Assembly: GCA_045543555.1 (NCBI GenBank)
Contig: JAZQMQ010000002.1
Span: forward strand, 1 to 42,079
DNA length: 42,079 bases
Direction of reading: 5' to 3'
DNA from: Colimorpha_A sp045543555
Lineage (GTDB): Bacteria; Bacillota; Clostridia; Oscillospirales; CAG-272
Shown one piece after another: positions 1 to 8,027 of the stretch (within the stretch, counting starts at the first letter, position 1; each line of letters opens with the position of its first letter). Both the position numbers and the translations under genes were made by a program. Under the pieces are notes generated by a model, which was given only the letters and a program-made list of their open reading frames with translations, did not search any database and was not told where the DNA came from.

Positions 1-1269
1 GCAATCGTCACAATAGAAGGCGGGAATTCTGTGTCCCCACCAGAGCTGACGGGAAATACACCAGTCAAGGATGTTGTTCATCCAGTTGAAGTAGTTCTTG
101 GAGAAGCGCTCGGGAACGAAATTGATGTCACCCGTCTCAACCGCCTTGATAGCAGGCTCGGCGAGAGGCTTCATTTTAACGAACCACTGGTCGCTTGTGA
201 GAGGCTCAACGGTAGTTCCGCAGCGGTAGCATACGCCGACGTTGTGATCGTGGGGCTCGACCTTAACAAGATACCCCTCGGCCTCAAGATCGGCAACAAG
301 AGCCTTACGGCAAGCGTATCTGTCCATACCCTCGTACTTGCCGGCATAAGCATTCATCGTAGCATCGTCGTTCATAACCTTGATCTGCTCGAGGTCATGT
401 CTCTGACCTACCATAAAGTCGTTGGGGTCGTGCGCGGGAGTGATCTTAACGCAACCCGTACCAAATCCGATCTCAACGTAATCATCTGCAATTACAGGAA
501 TTTCTCTGTTAACGATGGGCAAAATGAGAGTTTTGCCGATGAGGTGCTTCGTGTTTTCGTCCTCGGGGTTTACCGCAACTGCGGTATCACCGAACATAGT
601 CTCGGGACGTGTCGTAGCTACCTCAACGTAGCCCGTGCCGTCCTTGAAGGGATACTTTATGTGCCAGAAGTGACCGGGCTGATCCTTATATTCGACCTCT
701 GCATCGGAGAGGGCGGTAAGGCAACGGGGACACCAGTTGATGATACGGTGACCGCGGTAGATAAGATCCTTATTGTAGAGGTTTACGAATACCTCGCGTA
801 CCGATCTTGAGCAACCCTCGTCCATGGTGAAGCGCTGATGGCTCCAATCACACGAAGCGCCGAGTTTACGCAGCTGAGAGGTTATACGGTTTTCGTACAT
901 ATCCTTCCAAGCCCAAACTCTGTCGAGAAATTTCTCGCGTCCGAGGTCGTATCTTGTGAGACCCTCGTCAACGCGGAGGCGCTCCTCGACCTTTATCTGT
1001 GTTGCGATTCCCGCGTGGTCGGTGCCGGGTACCCAAAGGGTATCAAATCCCTGAAGTCGCTTATAGCGGACGAGAATATCCTGAAGGGTCTCATCAAGTG
1101 CGTGACCCATATGAAGCTGACCAGTTACGTTTGGAGGGGGAATGACCATGGAAAATGCGGGTGCATTTTTGTCACCAGAGGGACGGAAATATCCGTTTTC
1201 CTCCCAAAATTTGTAGAGACGGTCTTCAAATTCCTGCGGGGCATAATTCTTTGGAAGCTCGTTTGTCAT
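1..1269 (-). CDS. valS: Valine--tRNA ligase, N-terminal part (runs off left edge)
   Basis: Charges tRNA-Val with valine in the cytoplasm. The visible 423 residues read in one open frame from an ATG at 1269 to the window edge, so the C-terminal half is missing. The class I HIGH-type motif appears as PPNVTGQLHMGHAL, and the editing-domain stretch TTRPETMFGDTAV follows about 180 residues later. The last visible residues are HRIPAFYCDDC, in the middle of the catalytic core, so KMSKS, the anticodon-binding domain and the C-terminal arm lie outside. The start is preceded by AAGGAG seven bases upstream. A T-box leader and a consensus promoter sit directly upstream, so expression should respond to uncharged tRNA-Val. 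Identification is secure. Confidence 0.97.
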   Translation of the reverse strand, partial: MTNELPKNYAPQEFEDRLYKFWEENGYFRPSGDKNAPAFSMVIPPPNVTGQLHMGHALDETLQDILVRYKRLQGFDTLWVPGTDHAGIATQIKVEERLRVDEGLTRYDLGREKFLDRVWAWKDMYENRITSQLRKLGASCDWSHQRFTMDEGCSRSVREVFVNLYNKDLIYRGHRIINWCPRCLTALSDAEVEYKDQPGHFWHIKYPFKDGTGYVEVATTRPETMFGDTAVAVNPEDENTKHLIGKTLILPIVNREIPVIADDYVEIGFGTGCVKITPAHDPNDFMVGQRHDLEQIKVMNDDATMNAYAGKYEGMDRYACRKALVADLEAEGYLVKVEPHDHNVGVCYRCGTTVEPLTSDQWFVKMKPLAEPAIKAVETGDINFVPERFSKNYFNWMNNILDWCISRQLWWGHRIPAFYCDDC

Positions 1270-1528
1270 ATTTAAAACTCCTTAAAAAATATCTAAAAAA
1301 ATAAAAACGTCCTGAAAAACAGGACGCCATTGGGCGCGGTACCACCTGATTTCGTGCAAAAAGCACGCACTCAATATCCTTTACGCAGATTCACGGCGGA
1401 TTCTACTTGCCTTTAGCTTTCTTTCCGCTGCCGCAGGGCTACCTTCGCCGTTTCTTATTGCTCCGCTCTCAGCTTTGCGGTGCTCTCTGTGAATAAGGTG
1501 TACGGTTACTCCTCACTGCGATTGCATT
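1270..1528 (-). promoter_or_regulatory. T-box riboswitch leader of valS
   Basis: On the minus strand the leader carries the T-box signature GGTGGTACCGCG (1335-1349 on the plus strand), the antiterminator side that pairs with the tRNA acceptor end. It is followed by a terminator hairpin whose arms are 1308-1314 and 1320-1326, with a T-rich tail. Upstream are the Stem I features AGTGAGGAGTA and CAGAGAGC. The likely specifier codon is GTA (1440-1442), in the context GAAGGTAGCC, which fits valine. Inference: uncharged tRNA-Val stabilises the antiterminator and allows valS transcription. The exact specifier is my reading and not a computed fold. Confidence 0.92.
1301..1326 (-). terminator. Regulated terminator of the valS T-box
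   Basis: On the minus strand a 7-bp stem CGTCCTG/CAGGACG encloses a five-base loop and is followed by a run of T residues interrupted by one A. It lies just downstream of the T-box sequence, in the usual place for the terminator that competes with the antiterminator. Confidence 0.9.
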
Positions 1529-1534
1529 GCTAAT

Positions 1535-1563
1535 ATTATAATATTAAATATGTTATTTGTCAA
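1535..1563 (-). promoter_or_regulatory. valS promoter, sigma-A type
   Basis: On the minus strand TTGACA (1558-1563) and TATAAT (1535-1540) are separated by exactly 17 bases. Both hexamers match consensus. Transcription would start near 1528 and run through the T-box. Confidence 0.9.
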
Positions 1564-1630
1564 GTTCTTTTTAAAATATATAATCTAGCAAAAAAATATT
1601 GAAAATATCCTCGAAAATGCAAAAATGCTG

Positions 1631-1659
1631 TTTACAAATCAAGGAAAAAGTGATATAAT
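1631..1659 (+). promoter_or_regulatory. pyrH promoter, sigma-A type
   Basis: TTTACA (1631-1636), a 17-base spacer and TATAAT (1654-1659), with an upstream TGA that gives an extended -10. It points into pyrH, about 70 bases before the start, so pyrH here is not read only from an upstream rpsB-tsf unit. Confidence 0.85.
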
Positions 1660-1732
1660 TAATGTGTGTAAGTATGCAACCGGGCTTGCGTATGATTTTC
1701 AGAATAAAAACCGCACTTTGCGAGGAGGCTTT

Positions 1733-2452
1733 ATGGAACAGTCAGTCAGATATAAGAGGGTGCTGATAAAGATCTCGGGCGAGGCACTTGCTACGGGAAC
1801 AAAGGATGGCATTCTTAACTACGATTTCGTGAGAGAAATTTGCCATGCAATAAAAGAATGCAACGAGCTTGGCGTACAGGTAGCGCTTGTTGTTGGCGCA
1901 GGAAATATATGGAGAGGCAGACAGGGCGGCGATATGGACCGAACCCGTGCAGACCATATGGGAATGCTTGCTACTGCTATAAATGCAATTGCAATTCAGG
2001 ATGCTTTTGTGCAGATGGGAGTTGACTGTCGCGTAATGACAGCAATAGCAATGCATGAGGTTGCAGAGCCCTATATCAGAAATAAGGCTGTCAGCCATCT
2101 CGAAAAGGGAAGAACCATAATTTTTGGATGTGGAATCGGATCTCCTTTCTTCTCAACAGATACAACGGCTGTTCTTCGTGCTGCGGAGATCAATGCTGAC
2201 GTAGTTATGATGGCAAAAAATATCGATGGCGTTTACACTGCGGATCCCAAGCTTGATCCTACTGCAGTAAAGCTCGATACCATAAGCTATATGGACATTC
2301 TTAAGCACGATATGAAGGTAATCGACGGCACCGCCGCTTCCTTTGGTAAAGATAACCACATTCCTCTTCACATATTCGGTCTTAACGATCCGAAAAATAT
2401 AGTTCGCGCAATCAAGGGCGAAAAGATCGGTACTATTGTTACCGGTGTATGA
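1733..2452 (+). CDS. pyrH: UMP kinase
   Basis: Phosphorylates UMP to UDP in pyrimidine nucleotide synthesis; cytoplasmic hexamer of the amino-acid-kinase fold. The 239-residue product begins MEQSVRYKRVLIKISGEAL and contains GAGNIWRGR, DHMGMLATAINA and GSPFFSTDTTAVLRAAE, all typical of bacterial PyrH. The open frame extends upstream to 1625, but AGGAGG at 1723-1728 places the start at 1733, which gives the usual family length; the longer version would begin inside the promoter. It is the first gene of the run to polC and is followed by frr, the usual order in Firmicutes. Confidence 0.97.
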   Translation: MEQSVRYKRVLIKISGEALATGTKDGILNYDFVREICHAIKECNELGVQVALVVGAGNIWRGRQGGDMDRTRADHMGMLATAINAIAIQDAFVQMGVDCRVMTAIAMHEVAEPYIRNKAVSHLEKGRTIIFGCGIGSPFFSTDTTAVLRAAEINADVVMMAKNIDGVYTADPKLDPTAVKLDTISYMDILKHDMKVIDGTAASFGKDNHIPLHIFGLNDPKNIVRAIKGEKIGTIVTGV

Positions 2453-2488
2453 TAAATCAGTAATAAATAACCGAAAGGATACGATAAT

Positions 2489-3043
2489 ATGAAACTCGAT
2501 ACTAAAGCTTTTGAAGAAAAAATGAAGAAGAGCATTGTCTCCTATCAGTATGAGCTCGACTCCGTAAGAGTAGGCAGAGCAAATGCAAATGTTCTTAATA
2601 AGATCACAGTTGATTACTACGGATCTCCCACACAGATCAGCGCCGTAGCCCAGATCACTACTCCCGACGCAAGAACTCTCGCAATTCAGCCTTGGGACGC
2701 AACGACCCTTAAGGCAATTGAGAAGGCTATTCTTGCTTCCGACCTCGGAATCAATCCCCAGAACGATGGTAAGATCATTCGCCTTACCTTCCCCGCACTT
2801 ACCGAGGATCGCCGTAAAGAGCTTTCCAAGCAGGTAGCAAAGATGGGTGAGGACGCAAAGGTTGCAGTTCGTAATATTCGTCGTGATGCTATCGAAAAGT
2901 GCAAGGATATGAAGAAAAACTCCGAAATGACCGAGGATGAGCAGAAAGCATCCGAGAAGAACGTACAGGATCTTACTGATAAGTATATCAAGGAAGTTGA
3001 TAACGTAACCGCAAAGAAGACTCAGGAGATCATGTCTATCTGA
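2489..3043 (+). CDS. frr: Ribosome recycling factor
   Basis: Splits the post-termination ribosome together with EF-G. The 184-residue length equals the family norm. Recognisable stretches are VRVGRANANVLNKI near the N-terminus, ITTPDARTLAIQPWD, and GKIIRLTFPALTEDRRKEL in the middle, followed by the basic helix with AKVAVRNIRRDA. A ribosome site (AAAGG) precedes the ATG. It lies 36 bases downstream of pyrH and is probably co-transcribed with it. Confidence 0.97.
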   Translation: MKLDTKAFEEKMKKSIVSYQYELDSVRVGRANANVLNKITVDYYGSPTQISAVAQITTPDARTLAIQPWDATTLKAIEKAILASDLGINPQNDGKIIRLTFPALTEDRRKELSKQVAKMGEDAKVAVRNIRRDAIEKCKDMKKNSEMTEDEQKASEKNVQDLTDKYIKEVDNVTAKKTQEIMSI

Positions 3044-3064
3044 TTATCTTTTATCTATTATTTC

Positions 3065-3088
3065 GGGCTGGCGCGGATGCGTCAGCCC
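3065..3088 (+). other. Intergenic hairpin between frr and uppS
   Basis: A 10-bp stem, including one G-T pair, with a GGAT loop. No T-run follows on either strand, so it does not look like an intrinsic terminator. It may be an RNA processing or stability element in the operon transcript; that is inference. Confidence 0.45.
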
Positions 3089-3112
3089 GTTGTACACGGT
3101 TAGGAGAATTTT

Positions 3113-3841
3113 ATGTTTTTTAAATTCGGGAAAAAGCATATTACCGCAAAGGAGCTCAACTCAAGCGGAGATCTTCGGCATATAGCGTTCATCATGGACG
3201 GAAACGGCAGATGGGCTAAAAAAAGAGGTATGCCGCGAACATACGGTCACTCGGTTGGCGCAAAGGTGTTTAAGAAGATCATCGAATATTGCGGTGATTC
3301 CGGAATAAAGGCTGTAACAGTATATGCTTTTTCAACTGAAAACTGGAAAAGACCCAAGGAAGAAGTGGACACTATATTGTCTTTGTTCACTGACTATCTT
3401 TCCGATGCCGAGCAGAGCTGGAAAGAGAAGAACATACAGGTCCATTTTCTTGGATCAAAGGACGTTTTTCCCGCCGAGGTCAAGGAAAGAATGATCAAGC
3501 TGGAGCAGGATTCCTCTGACAGAGATAAGATACTTAACATAGCAGTAAATTACGGCGGACGTGACGACATAGTACACGCGGTAAACGAGCTTATAGTAGA
3601 GGGCAAGACCTCCATAACGGAGGACGATATAACCTCACGTCTGTACACAAAGGACAGTCCTCCCCCCGACCTTATCGTAAGGACCGGAGCTGAGATAAGA
3701 CTCAGTAACTTTTTGCTTTGGGATTCTGCATATTCCGAGCTGTATTTTACCTCGACTCTTTGGCCCGATTTCGATGAAAAATGTGTCGATGAATGTGTAA
3801 AAGAATTTTACGGAAGGAAAAGACGCTACGGCGGAGTTTGA
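3113..3841 (+). CDS. uppS: Undecaprenyl (isoprenyl) diphosphate synthase
   Basis: Cis-prenyltransferase that condenses IPP units onto farnesyl diphosphate to make the C55 carrier lipid for peptidoglycan synthesis. The 242 residues carry the diagnostic FIMDGNGRWAKKR (catalytic Asp), the GH pair in RTYGHSVGAK, VYAFSTENWKRP, NYGGRDDI and PPDLIVRTGAEIRLSNFLLW. A TAGGAGA ribosome site precedes the ATG. It lies between frr and cdsA, with dxr and ispG downstream in the same run, so precursor supply and carrier synthesis are encoded together. Confidence 0.96.
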   Translation: MFFKFGKKHITAKELNSSGDLRHIAFIMDGNGRWAKKRGMPRTYGHSVGAKVFKKIIEYCGDSGIKAVTVYAFSTENWKRPKEEVDTILSLFTDYLSDAEQSWKEKNIQVHFLGSKDVFPAEVKERMIKLEQDSSDRDKILNIAVNYGGRDDIVHAVNELIVEGKTSITEDDITSRLYTKDSPPPDLIVRTGAEIRLSNFLLWDSAYSELYFTSTLWPDFDEKCVDECVKEFYGRKRRYGGV

Positions 3842-3853
3842 TACGGAGCTATT

Positions 3854-4684
3854 ATGAAAACAAGAGTTATAACTGCAATCGTAATGGTTGCTGTAATGGT
3901 ACCGTTTTTCGTTTTTTCGGAAACGGTCGCATTCCCGATTTTAATGGCACTTCTCGGTGCGGTCGGTGTTTATGAGATGCACAGCTGTATAGGTTCAAAA
4001 AAACAGCTTATACCGATCATTTTGTCGGTTGGAGCAGGAATCGGATTACCTTTTCTTGCGAGATACTGCGAAGGGGAAAGCTTTTTTGGATACGTTTTCC
4101 TCATTGCTTTTTCTGTGATTACGCTTACCCTTGTTGTATCTGTATTTTCGGGCAATGAGTTCCCGGTTGAAATTGCGGCACTTTCATCATCTACGGCAGT
4201 ATATATTTCTTTTGGATTTGCCTCCCTTGTTTTGCTGCGCGATCTTAAGTACGGGGCATTTATATTCCTCATTCCGTTTGTTATTTCGTGGATGACCGAT
4301 ACTTTTGCATATTTTTCAGGTATGCTTTTCGGAAAGCATAAGCTCATCCCTTCCGTAAGCCCTAAGAAAACTGTAGAGGGTGCTGTCGGAGGAACCGTCT
4401 GTGCCGTTGCTCTTACGCTTCTTTACGGATTTATTGCAGGTAAAATCAGCGGTTCCGAGCCGCAATATCTTTCCATCGCAATTATAGCTACTGTCGTCAG
4501 CGTTCTGTCTCAGTGCGGCGATCTTGTAATGTCGTTGATAAAGAGAAAATTCGGAGTTAAGGATTACGGAAAGATATTTCCCGGTCACGGAGGCGTTCTC
4601 GACCGTTTTGACAGTATTATAATTTCTGCACCGTTCATTTATTTTATTACAACTATCGTTCCTTTTATGGAGATATTCAGATAA
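3854..4684 (+). CDS. cdsA: Phosphatidate cytidylyltransferase
   Basis: Makes CDP-diacylglycerol from phosphatidate and CTP in the membrane. The 276-residue protein is strongly hydrophobic with several predicted spans. The C-terminal CDS signature is intact: LIKRKFGVKDYGKIFPGHGG followed by VLDRFDS. DTFAYFSGMLFGKHKL and SPKKTVEGAVGG upstream are also typical. It starts 12 bases after uppS and ends 9 bases before dxr, so it is almost certainly in the same transcript. Confidence 0.95.
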   Translation: MKTRVITAIVMVAVMVPFFVFSETVAFPILMALLGAVGVYEMHSCIGSKKQLIPIILSVGAGIGLPFLARYCEGESFFGYVFLIAFSVITLTLVVSVFSGNEFPVEIAALSSSTAVYISFGFASLVLLRDLKYGAFIFLIPFVISWMTDTFAYFSGMLFGKHKLIPSVSPKKTVEGAVGGTVCAVALTLLYGFIAGKISGSEPQYLSIAIIATVVSVLSQCGDLVMSLIKRKFGVKDYGKIFPGHGGVLDRFDSIIISAPFIYFITTIVPFMEIFR

Positions 4685-4693
4685 GGAGTAACA

Positions 4694-5830
4694 ATGACAG
4701 AAAAGGTTACTATATTAGGCTCAACCGGTTCGGTCGGGAAGAGCGCACTTCGTGTTTGTGATGCTTTGAATATTAAGGTTACAGGTCTGTCAGCAAACTC
4801 CGATATTAAGACTCTTGAGGAGCAAATAAGATATTTTAAACCCGAAATCTGCGCTGTTGCCGATGAGAAGGCAGCTGCGGAGCTGAAAATAAAGATCGCT
4901 GATACCGACGTTAAAGTAATTTCAGGTAAGGATGCTGCGGCAACACTTGCGGAGGCGACGGATTGTGACACCGTGCTTAACTCGGTAAGTGGTGTTGCGG
5001 GATTAAGACCTACGCTTTCTACCGTTAAGACGGGGAAGACCTTGGCTCTTGCAAACAAGGAATCTCTCGTTACCTTCGGAGATACCGTAATTTCGGAGGC
5101 AAAAAAATCGGGAACAAAAATATTGCCGGTTGACAGCGAGCATTCAGCGATTTTCCAGTGTCTGAGCGGTCAGGAGATAAAAAGAATTATTCTGACAGCA
5201 TCGGGCGGTCCTTTCTATAAAAAAACAAGAGATGAGCTGGCTCGTATAACACCTGCAGATGCACTCAATCACCCAACATGGAATATGGGAAGCAGGATCA
5301 CGATCGATTCTGCAACAATGATGAACAAAGGCTTTGAGGTCATTGAGGCAGTTCACCTTTTCGGTGTGGATATCGACTCTGTCGACGTTGTTGTGCACAG
5401 AGAAAGTATAATACACTCGATGGTGGAATATATTGACAATGCCATAATTGCGGAAATGGGTGTTCCCGATATGAAGCTCTGCATACAGTATGCTCTGACC
5501 TATCCGCAAAGAGTGAAGGGACCCGTTAAGCCTCTTGATTTTACGGCGCTCTCATCACTTTCCTTCGGTATGCCTGACAATGAAGCATTCCCGCTTCTTC
5601 CATTGGCATACAGAGCATATAAAAAGGGCGGAGTTGCTCCCGCAATGATGAACGGTGCCGACGAGGAAGCGGTTGCGCTGTTCATTAAAGGAAAAATTTC
5701 TTTTACTGATATTTCCGATACAGTAATAAAAGTAACAGAAAATGCACCAAATATTATAAACCCAAGTCTAAATGATATCGAACAGGCTGACCTTGAAGCA
5801 AGGATAAGGGTAAGAGAGCTAAGTTTATAA
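4694..5830 (+). CDS. dxr: 1-deoxy-D-xylulose 5-phosphate reductoisomerase
   Basis: Converts DXP to MEP with NADPH, the committed step of the MEP isoprenoid pathway. The 378 residues start with the nucleotide-binding motif TILGSTGSVGKSALRV and contain LANKESLVTFGD, LPVDSEHSAIFQCL (metal-binding Asp and Glu region), and the flexible-loop region NHPTWNMGSRITIDSATMMN. The start has a GGAG site. It sits between cdsA and rseP; ispG, a later MEP-pathway gene, lies two genes downstream. Confidence 0.97.
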   Translation: MTEKVTILGSTGSVGKSALRVCDALNIKVTGLSANSDIKTLEEQIRYFKPEICAVADEKAAAELKIKIADTDVKVISGKDAAATLAEATDCDTVLNSVSGVAGLRPTLSTVKTGKTLALANKESLVTFGDTVISEAKKSGTKILPVDSEHSAIFQCLSGQEIKRIILTASGGPFYKKTRDELARITPADALNHPTWNMGSRITIDSATMMNKGFEVIEAVHLFGVDIDSVDVVVHRESIIHSMVEYIDNAIIAEMGVPDMKLCIQYALTYPQRVKGPVKPLDFTALSSLSFGMPDNEAFPLLPLAYRAYKKGGVAPAMMNGADEEAVALFIKGKISFTDISDTVIKVTENAPNIINPSLNDIEQADLEARIRVRELSL

Positions 5831-5845
5831 CTACGGAGGATCATT

Positions 5846-6883
5846 TTGTTTAGTATTGTTCTTGCAATTCTTATATTCGGATTTTTGATATTGATTCATG
5901 AATTCGGCCACTATATAATGGCGCGTACGTTTAAGGTGGGCGTCAATGAATTTGCTATCGGTATGGGACCGAAGCTTCTCTCAAAAAAATCGAAAAAAAC
6001 AGGAATCGTTTATTCTATAAGAGCCTTGCCGGTGGGCGGATTTGTCAGTATGGTCGGCGAGGATGAGGAAAATGAGAGAGATGATTCTTTAAATAAAAAG
6101 CCTGTTTGGCAGAGATTTATCATAATGGCAGCAGGATCTGTTATGAATCTTGTGTTTGGCTTTATTATGACCGCTGTTCTTGTCGGAATGCTTTGGAATT
6201 CTCTCGGTAACACAAAAATTGCGTATTTGACCGAAAGCGCGATTGCAAACGGAACACAGTTTGAGCTTGGCGATAAGATCCTATCCATAAACGGTGAACC
6301 GGTCAGCACAAGCTACGACCTCCAATATACCATTATGCACGACGGTGGGGAAAACAATACCGTAAAGGTGCTCCGAGACGGCAAAAAGGTTACACTGAAA
6401 AACGTGAGCTTTATTGAAACCTATGAGGTTGATGGTAAGCAGGGCTCAAGATACGTTTTCCGTATTCAGCGTGAAAAATTCGGTGTAGGAGTGTTCTTGA
6501 AGCACACCTTCAACCGTTCAGTTACCACGGTTGAAATGATATGGGAATCGGTACTTGATCTTGTAACCGGAAGATATGGCATAGATCAGCTGTCCGGCCC
6601 CGTAGGCATTACAAGTGAGATCGGAAAAGCCGCAAAGGTTGGCGACGGCGGTAAAACGCTTATCAATCTTACTGCAATTATTGCGCTGAATCTCGGCGTT
6701 ATGAACCTTCTTCCTCTGCCTGCCCTTGACGGCGGAAGAATACTGTTCCTCATAGTTGAAGGAATACGCCGCAAACCCATAAAGAGAGAGCTTGAAGGGT
6801 ACATTCACTTTGCGGGACTCGTTCTCTTTATGCTTTTGTTCCTGTTTATTTCCTATAAAGACATAATAAAGCTGTTTGGATAA
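5846..6883 (+). CDS. rseP: RIP (site-2-protease family) membrane metalloprotease
   Basis: Intramembrane zinc protease that cleaves membrane-bound regulators such as anti-sigma factors or signal peptide remnants. The 345 residues show HEFGH at positions 18-22 in the first membrane span, a central PDZ domain (about 115-200), and the second metal motif in LPALDGGRILF near 285. The start is TTG with GGAGGA just upstream; no better ATG exists. The target protease pathway cannot be read from the window. It lies between dxr and ispG, the normal Firmicutes order. Confidence 0.95.
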   Translation: MFSIVLAILIFGFLILIHEFGHYIMARTFKVGVNEFAIGMGPKLLSKKSKKTGIVYSIRALPVGGFVSMVGEDEENERDDSLNKKPVWQRFIIMAAGSVMNLVFGFIMTAVLVGMLWNSLGNTKIAYLTESAIANGTQFELGDKILSINGEPVSTSYDLQYTIMHDGGENNTVKVLRDGKKVTLKNVSFIETYEVDGKQGSRYVFRIQREKFGVGVFLKHTFNRSVTTVEMIWESVLDLVTGRYGIDQLSGPVGITSEIGKAAKVGDGGKTLINLTAIIALNLGVMNLLPLPALDGGRILFLIVEGIRRKPIKRELEGYIHFAGLVLFMLLFLFISYKDIIKLFG

Positions 6884-6926
6884 TACTATACCTGCAATAC
6901 TTAGCGGGTGTAAAATAATTATAACG

Positions 6927-8009
6927 ATGAATTACAACGAATACAGAAGAAAAACCCAAAAAATAGCAGTCGGCAAATTGCACATTGGAGGAGATTCTCC
7001 CATTGCGGTTCAGTCTATGACTAACGTATCAAGCTCCGATTACGATGCTCTTTACGGTCAAATGAGAGCTCTTGAGGATGCAGGATGCGACATAATCAGA
7101 ATGACTGTACCTGACGATGATGCAGTGCGTAATTTGTATAAGCTCAAATGCTCCGATATAAAGATGCCGATCGTTGCGGATATTCATTTTTCGTATCGCT
7201 TGGCAATTGAAAGCGCAAATGCAGGCGCGGATAAAATAAGAATAAATCCCGGAAATATTGGGGGAGAGGATAGAGTTAAGGCTGTTGTCGATGCTTGCTC
7301 GCTCCGAAATATTCCGATAAGGATCGGTGTTAACGGTGGGTCTCTTGAAAAGGTGCTTTTGCAAAAATACGGCTCACCCACCCCCGAGGCACTATACGAA
7401 AGCGCGATGTCGCACATAAGAATTCTTGAAAAATATGATTTTTCAAATATTATCGTAGCCATAAAGTCTTCAGACGTAAGAAATATGATATCAGCTGTAA
7501 GGCTTGTGGCGGATAAGTGTGATTACCCCATTCATTTAGGAGTAACCGAAGCGGGAACAGAGAAGTACGGTATTGTCAAAAGCTCCGTTGGTATAGGCGG
7601 ATTGCTAAGTGACGGTATAGGTGACACTATCCGTGTGTCCCTGACCGACGATCCCGTAAAAGAGGTAAAGCAGGGAAGAGCGATCCTCCGTGCACTCGGC
7701 ATAGAACAGGGAAACCATATAAATGTGGTTTCATGTCCTACCTGCGGAAGAACAAAAATTGATCTTATTTCACTTGCATCAAGGCTTGAAGATATACTTG
7801 AAAACGTAAAGGTCGGTCATCCTCTCACGGTAGCCGTCATGGGTTGTGCAGTTAACGGCCCCGGTGAAGCAAGAGAGGCTGATATCGGCATTGCAGGCGG
7901 AGATGGCGAGGCACTGCTGTTTAAGCACGGCGAAATTATTAAAAAGATCCCCGAAGAACAGGTAATTGACGTTTTGGTTGGCGAGATTCGGAGGATGGCG
8001 GAAGAATAA
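6927..8009 (+). CDS. ispG: (E)-4-hydroxy-3-methylbut-2-enyl-diphosphate synthase
   Basis: Iron-sulfur enzyme of the MEP pathway that converts MEcPP to HMBPP. The 360-residue product begins MNYNEYRRKTQKIAVGKL and carries IAVQSMTN, ADIHFSYRLAI, RINPGNIG, and the cluster cysteines in SCPTCGRTKIDL and VMGCAVNGPGEA. The frame is open upstream to a TTG at 6876 inside the end of rseP, but family homology begins at the ATG chosen here. No convincing ribosome site lies before this ATG; GGGTG is about 20 bases away, so translation may depend on coupling to rseP. Confidence 0.95.
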   Translation: MNYNEYRRKTQKIAVGKLHIGGDSPIAVQSMTNVSSSDYDALYGQMRALEDAGCDIIRMTVPDDDAVRNLYKLKCSDIKMPIVADIHFSYRLAIESANAGADKIRINPGNIGGEDRVKAVVDACSLRNIPIRIGVNGGSLEKVLLQKYGSPTPEALYESAMSHIRILEKYDFSNIIVAIKSSDVRNMISAVRLVADKCDYPIHLGVTEAGTEKYGIVKSSVGIGGLLSDGIGDTIRVSLTDDPVKEVKQGRAILRALGIEQGNHINVVSCPTCGRTKIDLISLASRLEDILENVKVGHPLTVAVMGCAVNGPGEAREADIGIAGGDGEALLFKHGEIIKKIPEEQVIDVLVGEIRRMAEE

Positions 8010-8027
8010 CAAGGAGGATGATGGGCT

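Noticed and set aside
31..1275. Two plus-strand open frames opposite valS
   Set aside because: They are antisense to a clear valS frame and arise from its biased codons; no ribosome site or family signature.
1625..1732. Extended N-terminus of pyrH
   Set aside because: The extension would begin upstream of the promoter -10 and the AGGAGG at 1723-1728 clearly serves the ATG at 1733.
3065..3088. frr-uppS hairpin as a terminator
   Set aside because: No T-run follows, and the downstream genes have no other promoter in sight.
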